Below are positions 11,391 to 22,300 of a DNA stretch of 64,000 bases, piece by piece (within the stretch, counting starts at the first letter, position 1; the number at the start of each line of letters is the position of its first letter). The notes under the pieces were generated by a model. It saw nothing but the letters and a program-made list of their open reading frames with translations, searched no databases and was not told the DNA's origin. Both the position numbers and the translations under genes were made by a program. This DNA comes from Porites lobata (Eukaryota; Cnidaria; Anthozoa; Scleractinia; Poritidae): assembly GCA_942486035.1 (NCBI GenBank), contig CALNXK010000033.1, positions 3,067,001 through 3,131,000 on the forward strand, given 5' to 3'.

Positions 11391-13384
11391 ATGTGTTTTG
11401 CAAGCAAAAGCGATATTATTTATCGCAGGCTTATCTTGTCATCGTTCTTTTCGAAAGGATGGGGTGATGTAAAAGTCTATGAACGACTGTTAGAAGCACG
11501 GAAAGTCGTGTCCGATAGGACAAAAGTTAACGCGCTAATTCCTTCAGATTATCCTGTTGAACTAACGAAATCGTGGACGAAAGACGCATGTTACATTGCA
11601 GAAGGACATTTTGTTTCTCCATTAGCTGAATTCTTTCCAGGATTGTTGCCCAAAGAAAGTGAAAATGCTCACTTTCAGATCATCGTCCCGAAAAAGTGGC
11701 CCAAAAAAGGACGAAAACCGTTATGCCTTCATCTAGCTGGAACAGGCGACCATTATTTCTGGCGAAGGAGAAATCTAATGGCTAAACCTCTTGTCAAGGA
11801 GCACGGCATTGCGTCGATCTTATTAGAAAACCCTTTTTACGGATTAAGGAAACCGAACAAGCAAGTTCGATCAAGTCTAAGACATGTCGCGGATTTGTTT
11901 GTTATGGGTGCTGCACTAATTCTAGAATCACATGTTCTACTTCATTGGGGCCGCCGCCAGGGTTACGCCCCCCTGGGAATTACTGGGATATCCATGGGGG
12001 GACATATGGCTTCCCTTGCATGCACTGCTTGGCCTGAACCACTGGCTATAGTACCCTGTCTGTCCTGGAGTACAGCATCTTCAGTCTTTACACAGGTAGA
12101 TAAATGTTGAGAGCTCTCATTAAGGCCCGTTACTCTGAGCTTACCTGATGTTACAGGTGATCAAAGTGGAAAGCTGAAGGTGGCACTATGAATTTTTTTG
12201 AGATTTTACAGACGAATCTTCATTTGCTACGGCTGCTTCAAAACTTAATGACAGCCCTGAAAATTCATTGTTTATTATGTGGCCAAAGCGATGGTGATCT
12301 TTTCACATGTGAAGATAGCATGTTATTTTCATGTGCGAAGATATCATGTTCAGTTGTGTAAATGCAATTATTATTACACCTTTGGGAGTAGCCTGAGAAA
12401 ACCGCCGACATTTGGAGATGCTACCACTGGTTTCCCCACCAAATGACGTCTGAGAAACAAGCACACAAATTCCATAATGATGATGCATCTCTACCCAGAT
12501 CTGGGTAGTGGCACCTCATCAGTATGGAATTTCTGCACTCGTTTCTCAGACATCATTTGGCGGGGAAACCTGTCTGGTAAGGTTGCCAATTGTCAGCTGT
12601 TTTCTCAGGCTACTGTGGAAGCTATGGCAAAGGAACTAGTGGTTACAGGTGCAAAATTTTTAGTGTAAGTCATTTTGTTGACTCTCTGCTGTGCCCATTT
12701 AAGCTAGATTTATGACTTAAGGTTCTTTATTTTATTTTTTCATTGTGGATACTTGAGGTTGATCAGAATTTTTTTTTCTTCCAGGGAGTGATGAGCAAAG
12801 CTTGTGCGTGGAGCACACTGGAAAGACAACTCTTAGATGAACACTACAGAAAAAATCTTCTGAATAATGTGGCAATCAATGGCGATGCATTTACTCAGTT
12901 CGATAAAGACTTGCTAAGGGATGGTTTAATTGAGACTGATTATCATTGGAACACTTCACCTCAACCTTACTTGGAAAATGATAGAAAGAACTTGGATGAA
13001 AATGGCGTCCAGACACTTTACCTTCAACATGAACATATTTACAATAATGTAAAGAGTAATTTCCTTGATTATCTACCCTCATTTCTTAGGAAAACTAAGG
13101 GTACAGGAACATCGTCAACAAGATCAAAAACAGAAGATTTCATGAATTTTGTCATGGACGAGGCCACCCATCTGAAGAACTTTCCACAACCAGTTGATTC
13201 CAGCCTGGTGCGATTTGTGGTAGCAAAGCATGATGCTTACATTCCACGGGATAATATTGCAAGTCCATGTGATATTTGGCCTGGATGTTCAGTAGAGTAT
13301 ATAAACTGTGGGCATGTTGCAGCGTGGTTGAACCATCAGGGTGTGTTTAGAAAAGTGATAAAAGATGTGTTTGATCAACTTTAA
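11391..13384 (+). CDS. ABHD18: ABHD18-like alpha/beta-hydrolase, complete, two exons
   Basis: Exons 11391-12095 and 12785-13384 (stop TAA) join in phase 0 to give 434 residues, close to the family's usual size. The N-terminus (IIYRRLIL, GWGDVKVYERLLEARK) and the core (CLHLAGTGDH, RRRNLMAKPL, LLENPFYGLRKP, QVRSSLRHVADLFVMG, GITGISMGGHMASLA, PCLSWSTAS) match vertebrate ABHD18 (formerly C4orf29) throughout. The nucleophile elbow GISMGG places Ser at about residue 201; likely acid and base are Asp about 385 (KHDAYIPRD) and His about 412 (NCGHVAAW). ABHD18 is reported to act on mitochondrial cardiolipin; that is recalled literature, not visible here. The vertebrate insert between the nucleophile and acid is shorter here. 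The single intron (12096-12784) holds a MITE. A possible polyadenylation signal AATAAA is at 14185-14190. Confidence 0.93.
12389..12612. mobile_element. MITE in the ABHD18 intron (family with a second copy at 54875-55143)
   Basis: Terminal inverted repeats start TAGCCTGAGAAAACCGCC and end with its complement GTTTTCTCAGGCTA; further inward both arms carry the complement pair around CAAATGACGTCTGAGAAAC and GTTTCTCAGACATCATTTGG. A CCCAGATCTGGG palindrome lies near the centre. No convincing target-site duplication was seen. Confidence 0.75.
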
Positions 13385-13414
13385 TGATGAAACGTCTTTC
13401 AATGTTCAGCTATT

Positions 13415-13625
13415 TCACCCTTTAAGCCCCAATATCCACAAGCAAATTCTCCAAACTGATCTCTATACATTTCTTTAAAGAATAAGTTAAGAGAATATGA
13501 GAGAAGATCAAAGCATTTTCTCTTTGGTGATCATTTAAGTAATTCTCATAACCTAATCTCTTGACATTGTATGGATGTCATTAGGAGAAAATTGATGTTG
13601 GTCAGTATTGGGACTTAAAGGGTTT
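13415..13625 (+). mobile_element. CTTTAAGCCCC MITE, second good copy
   Basis: Begins CACCCTTTAAGCCCCAATATCC and ends TATTGGGACTTAAAGGGTTT; the two termini are inverted complements (CCCTTTAAG.CCC and GGG.CTTAAAGGG), and the interior matches the 7.2 kb copy. Confidence 0.85.
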
Positions 13626-13674
13626 AAGAAAGAGGGAGATTACTCACCTTGTCTTGTGCCTGTACAAGAAAATC

Positions 13675-13990
13675 GAGTCTCTTTTGATTTCTTAGCCTGT
13701 GAGCAAGCTCTCCATTTGGACGAGCGAAGCGAGCCACACGAGCATGAATTTAAGAGGGAAGAAGCCATTATAGAAAAAAAGAATCATTATACGTTGCTGG
13801 GAAACTGCCCAGCTACCCCTCCCCTTAACATTAACACTTACTTTTCACTTATGGAAGGGTAGGTGGGCAGTAATAATCAGTAATTATCAGCACTTGGTAC
13901 GGAATTAACCGTGCTATCTTATGAAAGCTAAAACTTTAACCACTCTAAAGGTTTTTTTTTCAGAGACATGTTTAAGTGTTTGATATCTCA
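13675..13990 (+). repeat. interspersed repeat, related copy at 31340-31680
   Basis: Both copies share TTTCTTAGCCT.(C/G)GAG, AAGCTCTCCATTTGG, CGAGCGAAGCGAGCCAC, GGGAAACTGCCCA.CTACCCC, then GCGCTATCTTA, TTTTTCAGAG, and GTGTCTGATATCTCAAGG. The copies differ by several small indels, so they are old. The intergenic stretch 13385-16341 holds this, a MITE and otherwise AT-rich sequence in which I see no gene. Confidence 0.7.
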
Positions 13991-16207
13991 AGGGGGAGGT
14001 TAAAATGCTGTTCCCTTTGCTCCTGGAAGTTCAAAGCTGAAAATTCAAACTGGGCATTTTGGTTGAATGGACACTAGGATAATAGTAGAGCTAAAAATTA
14101 ACAGCTGGTAAATTAAAAATCTCTTATAAAAAGAGTGAAATTATTCTGCATTTTAATGACAATAATATTTAAAATTTGATGGGAAATAAATTTATTTGGG
14201 ATAACCTTGAAATGATGTAGCCCCCCTTACTTTTTAAGTGAAGGTGTCATGTCAAATCCCAGTTCAAAGAGCAAAAAAAGTTATATAAACATCATTATTA
14301 TTATTTTTTTAGAGTTACATGTTCTAACATTAATGTACCAACTGGAAGACTTTGAGTGAGAATGCTAGATTGAGTAAAGGGTGGCGGCTCTTACATTGTG
14401 GTCAAGAGGCATGCCTTAGATCGTGAAGGATAAGGAAGGATCTAGCTTTGGGCAGAACATACATGCACACATTTCCAGACGTCCAAAAGGTTAACCATAG
14501 TAATATATATGTTGTAGTTAATTTTTTATTTCAGTTAATTTTTGTTTTTTCTTTGTTTCAAATTAATTAGCATAATTCGGAGCATACATTACCATACCCA
14601 AAAACAATGGAGAAATAAAAATTAACTGCAACATATACATGACTGGCTCCTTGACGTATCACTGCCTTTTCTCTTCATCAAATTTATTATCCATTCTTTA
14701 TAAAAATAAATTAATATTGCATAGGATCCAATCTCAAGTGCACCTCTACTGTAACATAATCATCAAAAAGTTTTCAAGAAAACAGACAGCCCCCTTCACT
14801 TTCTACTTTCTATTTGCCTTGCCTCTGAATAAAGAGCGTGTTTACAGGCCAGTGAATTGTGTGATGCTGTTAATATTTAAAATACACAGTAGCATTTGAA
14901 TTTTATTATAAAACAACAAAAAAATCACATGTAGGTGATGACTTTACTATTAATTTTATTACAGACTTTCATTCATTGTGATTCTTGATTACTGTAAAAG
15001 GGCATCTATAAAAGATCTGGCACTGAACAGTTTCCCCTAAAGCAGATGTTGACATGTTTGTCATACCAGAAAGTCTGTTCCATTTTCACATTGCTAAAAC
15101 ACATTAAGAAAGTGGACTGAAATTAAAGGAAGAGAAAGTAAATGCACAGAATTTAAAATTACTGGCCAATGATTATGTATTCTAGAATGCTTATAAGCAA
15201 ATAATAATTCTTTTTTATAGTTTAGGTTGCCTATCATGATTATTATAAACTGACCAAAAAAGGTTACTAGTAAATTGTTCTCTTATCACTTCAATCAGCT
15301 CTCTTTTGTTTTGTTACACCTATTAACATTTGTTTATGTTTTTTTATGCATGAGTAAATGCATGGTTTTTGTCATGCACTATGTGGCGCAGTGTCTGAAG
15401 TCTTGTGTAGTGCCATGTTTATATTGAGGTTAAGCCTATGATGTCATCAGGACTACTCTCAAAGCAGAGGTTTATCTCTTGCATGGCTTTTAGCATATTT
15501 AGAAAGTCATTTGCGTCACTTGTCAGGGTATATCTGATTCGAAGAGGATTTGTATCTAAGTTCACATTATGTCTATACTATTCTTGAGTGGAAAATAGAG
15601 AAGTGAATAACAAATTTTGAGTTATCAGAGAGGGAGAGTTTGTTGAATAAAGTTAATACACCCAACTGCTTGATCTAGACCTTTTTTAATAGTGATGAAG
15701 GTATGCATATCATAAAGTGGGAAAAATCAAACGAATATTTAAAAAAAATCATAAAAATTATTCATGTTGTTTATAGTATTTTTTTTTTAAAAGGAAGTGT
15801 TTGTTTGATTCCAATAACACTGTTGTAAAAACAAGTTTAAAGAGGTGTCTGACCTTATTGGTTTTATCCTAAGTGGAAGGAACACTAAAAGCTGTTGCTT
15901 TTTGGGGGGGGTTCGAGTACATACGAAATTGTTTTGAAAATTAATGTGGTTTTTTTAAAACCATGCCATAAAGTTAAGCGCTTTCTCTGTCAAATTTAAA
16001 AGTTACAGACCGAGCAACAATAATTATCACCTGACACTCTTTTTAGATTTGGCTCATATATTCACAAAAAAAATTATACAGAGTTTCTTGAATACTGTGA
16101 AAAGTAAACTTGAATTCGGATTATATTAAACTTCCTCATCTATATGAAGTACAATCTTGAAATAAACAGTGCACAACGAAAGACTGTGTGCATATTGTCA
16201 CGCCAAG

Positions 16208-16217
16208 CCATATAAGG
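16208..16217 (+). promoter_or_regulatory. CArG box / TATA-like element of the thymosin gene
   Basis: CCATATAAGG is a perfect CC(A/T)6GG CArG box, the SRF binding consensus, and contains a TATAA core. It sits 125 bp upstream of the ATG of an actin-binding gene, followed by a GC-box-like GGGGGCGG near 16238-16245. SRF controls many actin-cytoskeleton genes in animals, so this placement is plausible; occupancy is inference. Confidence 0.5.
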
Positions 16218-16341
16218 CAGTGTGATCTATGTCAAAAGGGGGCGGTGCACCTCTAAAGCCTTCAAAATCCAGAGGAAACAAACTCGGACTGCAGGCTGTG
16301 GTTATTGAGAGATTATTTTTGTGAATTTACCACTGTGAGCA

Positions 16342-19300
16342 ATGGAGCAAAAAGCTGATCTTAGCGAAGTTGCCTCGTTTGATGCTTCTAAGCTTAAGCA
16401 TGTTAAGACGGTGGAGAAGAACACGCTTCCATCAAGCGAAAGTAAGACGAAGACTATCGTTGTACCATATGTTATCTGCACCACTCAAGAATTTGGCTTA
16501 CTTCCTTTGAACGAAATCAAACGAATATTCGTCAATATTTCAGTTCTTCATCACTTAACGTAGCTAAGTAAAAAGGGCTTGTTTGAGCCAAAACGTTGGC
16601 GCAAAATGTGAGTTAATCGCAAGGCTTATAATTCCAGCATTGTGGAATGGAATCAGCTGTGGTATAGTTTGCTTCTTATGCAGCTCTATGAAACGCTTTT
16701 GTTTTCATGATGGAAGCTGATTACTGATGATGTTGTTTTTTCGTAGCTGTGAAGCAAGAATTACAACCAGATGAGTTCCCCGATAGATCTGAGGTGAAAA
16801 GTTTTGACACCTCCAAGCTCAAGAAGACACACACTGAAGAAAAGAACCCACTACCTTCAAAAGAAAGTACGATTAATTGTTTTCTAACCGCTAATGTAGT
16901 ATTGTTTATTTCAGTTTCAATTAGAATGGACACGAAAATGTTTTGTTAAGCTTCTTTCCTTATCATTGCAAGCTTCATTTATTATTCACCCAATATTTTG
17001 TTATTTCGATCTTCAGCAATTGCCGAAGAACATCGCACTGCGCCATTTTCTGGAGTGGAAGTTTTCAACAAGAATTTGCTGAAGCACGTGGAAACTGAGG
17101 AAAAAACCCACCTTCCGACTCCTCAAGGTTAGTTTAAACTTTCCTTCTCCGAAACCCGAAAAGGTTTCGTATTAAATGCAGCTCCTACTGCCAGATAAAT
17201 ATCACTTAAACCCCACTCGAGCTGTATAAAATATTAATTTTGAGGCTCGCACGTAGCACTCCATGATCGTGCTGTTATGCTTATGACCTCGGAAGACTTT
17301 CAAAACATAGTTTTTTTCTATGTCACGTTTAGAGGCAGTAGACAATGAGAGTTATTTTCAATGGCTGACAAAGGCTTTTCCGCTCGAAAAAATTACGTGC
17401 GATCAGTCCGCGTTTCACGTCACGATCATCACTTCCCAAACGTATTCGATTTTTAGTTGAATCTTGGCTCATGTAATTTGAGACTAGAGAAAAATGTGCA
17501 CTTTTTTGACATTTTAATTTGGCTTAGTTACCGGAAATGAACATAAAAGCGAGTTTACTAGTGGGGCATGAATTCTGTCGAATAACCATTGCTAAATGTC
17601 CTACGTAAAAAAAGATATAACAAATATCCTCTTGGCTACAGAATGGTCTGTAGTCAACCACATCCTTTCCTCGCTTCCTATCTTTAAAAGTTTCCTGTTC
17701 GTCAACAGCTGCATACTTTTAAGGCGTATTTCTATTTTTTAAGCTACGAAATCTAGCTCGCTATGTCTGCAATTTGCACTGAAATGCGTCTAAGGTTTAA
17801 TATGCATAGTATGCTAAGTATCAGCTGCATAGCGAGAATTTGATCACTTTATCATAACAAAGACTCTAAGAGTTTTGGATTCTGGAAAATTATTGTTATA
17901 TTGCCTTACCAACTAAGACAATAATTTCACATTTAAATAGATTTTTTTGTTTTTATCAGTCAGATTGTAGTCCATATAAGGTCATGACAGTTAAGAATTG
18001 TGCTACATAAATTAAAATAGATAATTTGAATAGCTAAATTGTTGCTGTTTATAGGGTAACCAAGGATTATTGCTGATAGTTGTATGCTCTTCCAAATAAT
18101 AGATTCCTTTTGACTGTCCCGCAAGGTCGATCAAAAGCAAATTTCTCCTTATATATCAGAATTAACTTGATCATAAAGTTAATGAGAATTTGAAGTATAA
18201 TCAGCCAAAATCTTCTTGTTATATCAATGACCTTCAAACTCTGTCCTGTGCTTGGGTCATGACAAGTATTGCATTTTTTCTAGATCTTCGTGAGGAAATG
18301 CGACCAGACAGTCTACCAGACGTATCTGAAGTTGCAAGCTTTGATGCATCTAAATTGAAGCATGTTGAAACAAAGGAATCTAATGTGCTTCCCAGCAAGG
18401 AAGGTAATAATTTGTTTGTTTGGTTGTTCTGAAGATGCACATTACCTCAGGTGTGTTGTATATGTTGTAATGGCTTTTTCTGTTAATTCATTACTTGAAA
18501 TTACTTGAACCAGTCCATTTGCTACAACTCTTCCACCTCACTAAGTTTTGCAAGATGTTGCCCCATTGTGCTATATACAGCTATTTCGAGAAAGGTTGTC
18601 GGAAAAAGTGCATGTGACAATCCCGAAAGGTATTGTGGGTGGTTTTGAGTTCACTGTTCTTCAAAGAAATTTGAGAGAATGGCACGAGAGGCCATGGATA
18701 TATGTTTGCGAATGCTAAAGGAAATTAACAAAAGTAGGCTCAATGGCTACAGTGTAAGGATCAGTGAATTGATCATATCCCATATTTTATTACCTTTCAG
18801 GATTGTCCTGTGCACATTTTTTCTGACAACCTTTCTCGAAATAGCTATATATGTTTCTTTAACTTCCTCAAGTTACTTGGGTGTTTGTTTTTTCTAGTCT
18901 AGCCTGGTAATGCTGCATGCCCGCTTTTATAGCGTGTGGCTAATAATAATAATAACAATAATAATATTGTCCTTTGTTTACCCTTTGCAGTATTTTATAA
19001 CACTGAAACAGATCATTCAAATTAAACTTAACAGGGTTAAGAACCCCAACTGGCCGAAGGCAAACCATTTCGCTATTTACAAGCGTGGTCAAGGATTTGA
19101 ACTCAGGACTACCATGAACAAATCCAGCAAGCGGTCAGATCGGGACTTGAACACGGGGCCTCCGAATTGCGAGTCCAGTCATAATATACTTATTGATCAT
19201 ATCGTTACTTTTCTCTGTTAAGTTATCAGAGAGGAAGCGATCGACTCCAGGGCAGAAGTGAAGTCTTTCGACAAAAGTCACCTCAAACATGTTGAAACTG

Positions 19301-22300
19301 AAGAAAAACATTTTATGCCCTCCGCACAAGGTAATGATTTCAAAACATTACAGCTTTAATAAAAATGGACGGTGACCATGGTGTGACCATATAAGTGAAA
19401 GCTACTGAGCAGTACTTGCCTGTGGTACTGTTTATTATGCTGTACAAGGTGGTTCTAACTTTTGAATCTGTGGATGAAATCCTATGGTGTGATCATTCAA
19501 ATGAAAGCTATTGAGCAGTACTTTCCCGTGGTACTGTTTATTATGCTGTAAGGGGTGGTTCTAACTTTTGAATCTGTTTAAAAAGCACTTATAATAACCA
19601 CTACTCTCAAATGGCTCTTTTTTCCAATATTTGCACAGTGAAATTTGGAATTTGTCTTGAATGTTGCTTTTCCTCGCTACTGCAAGCTGAATTGTGAACA
19701 TTCTTTTCTTCCTTTAGATCTCACGGCTGATAGAATGCCACCTGCAAATAAACGTCCTGACCGTTCAGAAGTGACCAGTTTTGATCAGAGCAAACTAAAT
19801 CATGTACCCACTACAGAAAAGGTTATCCTTCCTAGTAAAGAAGGTAAAACATCCTTACATCAAAAATTTAAATTCTCATTTGTTGTCTTTTCACAATTTC
19901 TATAGACATGATAGGGAGAAGTTGAGTTCATTAATCATCTTGTGTGATCATGTTCTTAAATTGCTCTGACCACCTCTTTTTAATAAAGAATTGTTATTGA
20001 AGGGAGAAAATTGATGCTGATCACAGCTCTTAAGGTGATTTGTTACACTGGACAATTCTCAACAACAATTTTTAGCGCAACACAACATTGCGACATTGTT
20101 GCAGCATTGTTTCAAAGAGCTGCAACATTGTTCCAACATTGCAACGCAGTGCTCTGTTAAAAATCGTCTTTGCAAATTGTCCTGTTTAACATCTCCTTTG
20201 TGGCTTAAATTTCCATTTCAAGGGCTTTGTTTCTGGGATTTTCTTGTTTTTGAGGGGAACTAAGCAAATAATGCAAGTACATGAGTTCAATATGGATGTT
20301 TTCTTTGTTATTTGCAGACATTGATGAGGAAGCAAAAGATTCCAGAGTGGAGGTCAAAACATTTGACAAAAGCAAGTTAAAACATGTGGACACCAAAGAA
20401 GAAAACATGCTCCCCGGAGCCGGAGGTGAAACATCAAATTTCTCTGTTTCCTACTTAAATTAACACTAAACTAACATAGTTAGATGTAATGAAGGGGACA
20501 CTTGACAGATCCTACCATGTGCCACAAACAAGTATGTCTGTGAGCCATCACCGAAATCTTTGCCCTGGGCCCCCACTTGAAATGTGAATAGCCTGTTAAA
20601 AAAGCCAATGCCAATCAGGTTTAAGGGAAATACTCAAAGGATGATTAAATTTAAACCAAGAATGAAATTGAACAATGATGTATTAATCAAAATATCTTAT
20701 TTCAAAAGTGTGGACTCCAAATGAAGTGTGATAAGCAATCCCAAAGTTATTTCTTGTTTAATGTGTTGTATTTGAGTAGGCTAACAGAAAAAAACTGAGC
20801 TTACAAACTGTTGTTCTAATAAGTCAATCATTTTTATCAGATATTCGTGCAGAAATGATGCCAGATGAGCTTCCTGACCGCTCAGAAGTTAGCAAGTTTG
20901 ATCACTCAAAGCTCAAGCATGTGAATGTGACTGAAAAAGTAATCCTTCCCTCAAAAGAAGGTAAACCTAGATCAGGGTTTTTCTTTTTTTCAGTTATGTG
21001 TTGAATGAGATTTGTCACTGAGAGTTATATCTGCTTGAAATCCAACAAAAGTGCTTGTCAGTGGAAGTCTACTATGCAGTTATTCTTCAGTCCCATTAAA
21101 AACTATGGGGAACAAGGACAAATGGCTGTATTCACAGGCTATCTTCATCCTTGTTGTGGTTGATATTGTCTGCTTTTATGTCTTCAGATATCGAAGAGGA
21201 AGCTGCTGATTCCAGAGCTGAGGTGAAGTCATTTGACCATTCAAAATTAAAACATGTTGAAACACAAGAGAAGGTCACATTACCTGGGGCTGGAGGTTTG
21301 TATTCTTAGGCCTACAATCACAGACAACAGTAGTTGGAAAGGTTGTACAACTTAACAGTAGTCCATTTTAATCCTCAAAAAAGAGAGTTTTCTCTTTTGC
21401 TAATTATCCCCTTCCCCTATATTCAATGTTGGGATACAACAGAACAGTCACCTACACAAACATTAACGTTTTGCTCAACATTGGGTCGGGGGCGGGGGAA
21501 GGAAGAAAAAAAAGAGGTAAAAAAAGCAACCTTCCACTTTTGATGATGATTGTAGTTCAGATGCTGTGCTGTGCAAGTACTTAACAGTGGGGTGATTCTG
21601 TTTTTGCTACTCTACCCATGTTGGAGAACAGAAGATGCACTAGGAGAAGACTGTAATCAGAGTTCTTTCTTCTCTTGTCCCAGTGGGTACCCTTTCTCCA
21701 GCATGGCAGTTTTGAACCACATGAAGGGCCTCTTACCCTACCTTGGAGCTTTAAAAACTCTGTTGTGTTGTAGCTTATTTTTCTTTTGCTTATCCCTTTC
21801 TCCATGTAGATATCAGAGCAGAAATGATGCCTGACGAACTACCAGATCGCTCTGAGGTTTCATCGTTTGATCATTCCAAACTGAAACATGTTGAAACTCA
21901 AGAAAAGGAAGTCTTACCAACCAAATCAGGTTAGTGGTAAACAGATATTCAGGTAAATGTTCTTCTGCTGACAGTTGGCCAACATACAATGACTAACAGT
22001 CAATAACAAAATATGACAATCTATAACCCCTTATATGAACCAGTAGAAAGATACCTGGAGGAGATGAGGATGAAGTGAAATAAAGCATAGTATTCTGGCA
22101 ACATCCTTCAAGCAACAAACCAACAGATTGCTGACAGTAAACACTTCTTTCTTAGACAGACACACAGACATCCAAAAGTGGTCATATTGAAGTGTTGGTT
22201 GTTTATTTGCAAATGTACAGTGGGAGTCTTCCTTCACTTCTGCTGACTATTAATTTGTGTACGTTTTTTATCAGTCATCGACGAGGAAAAAGCCGACTCC

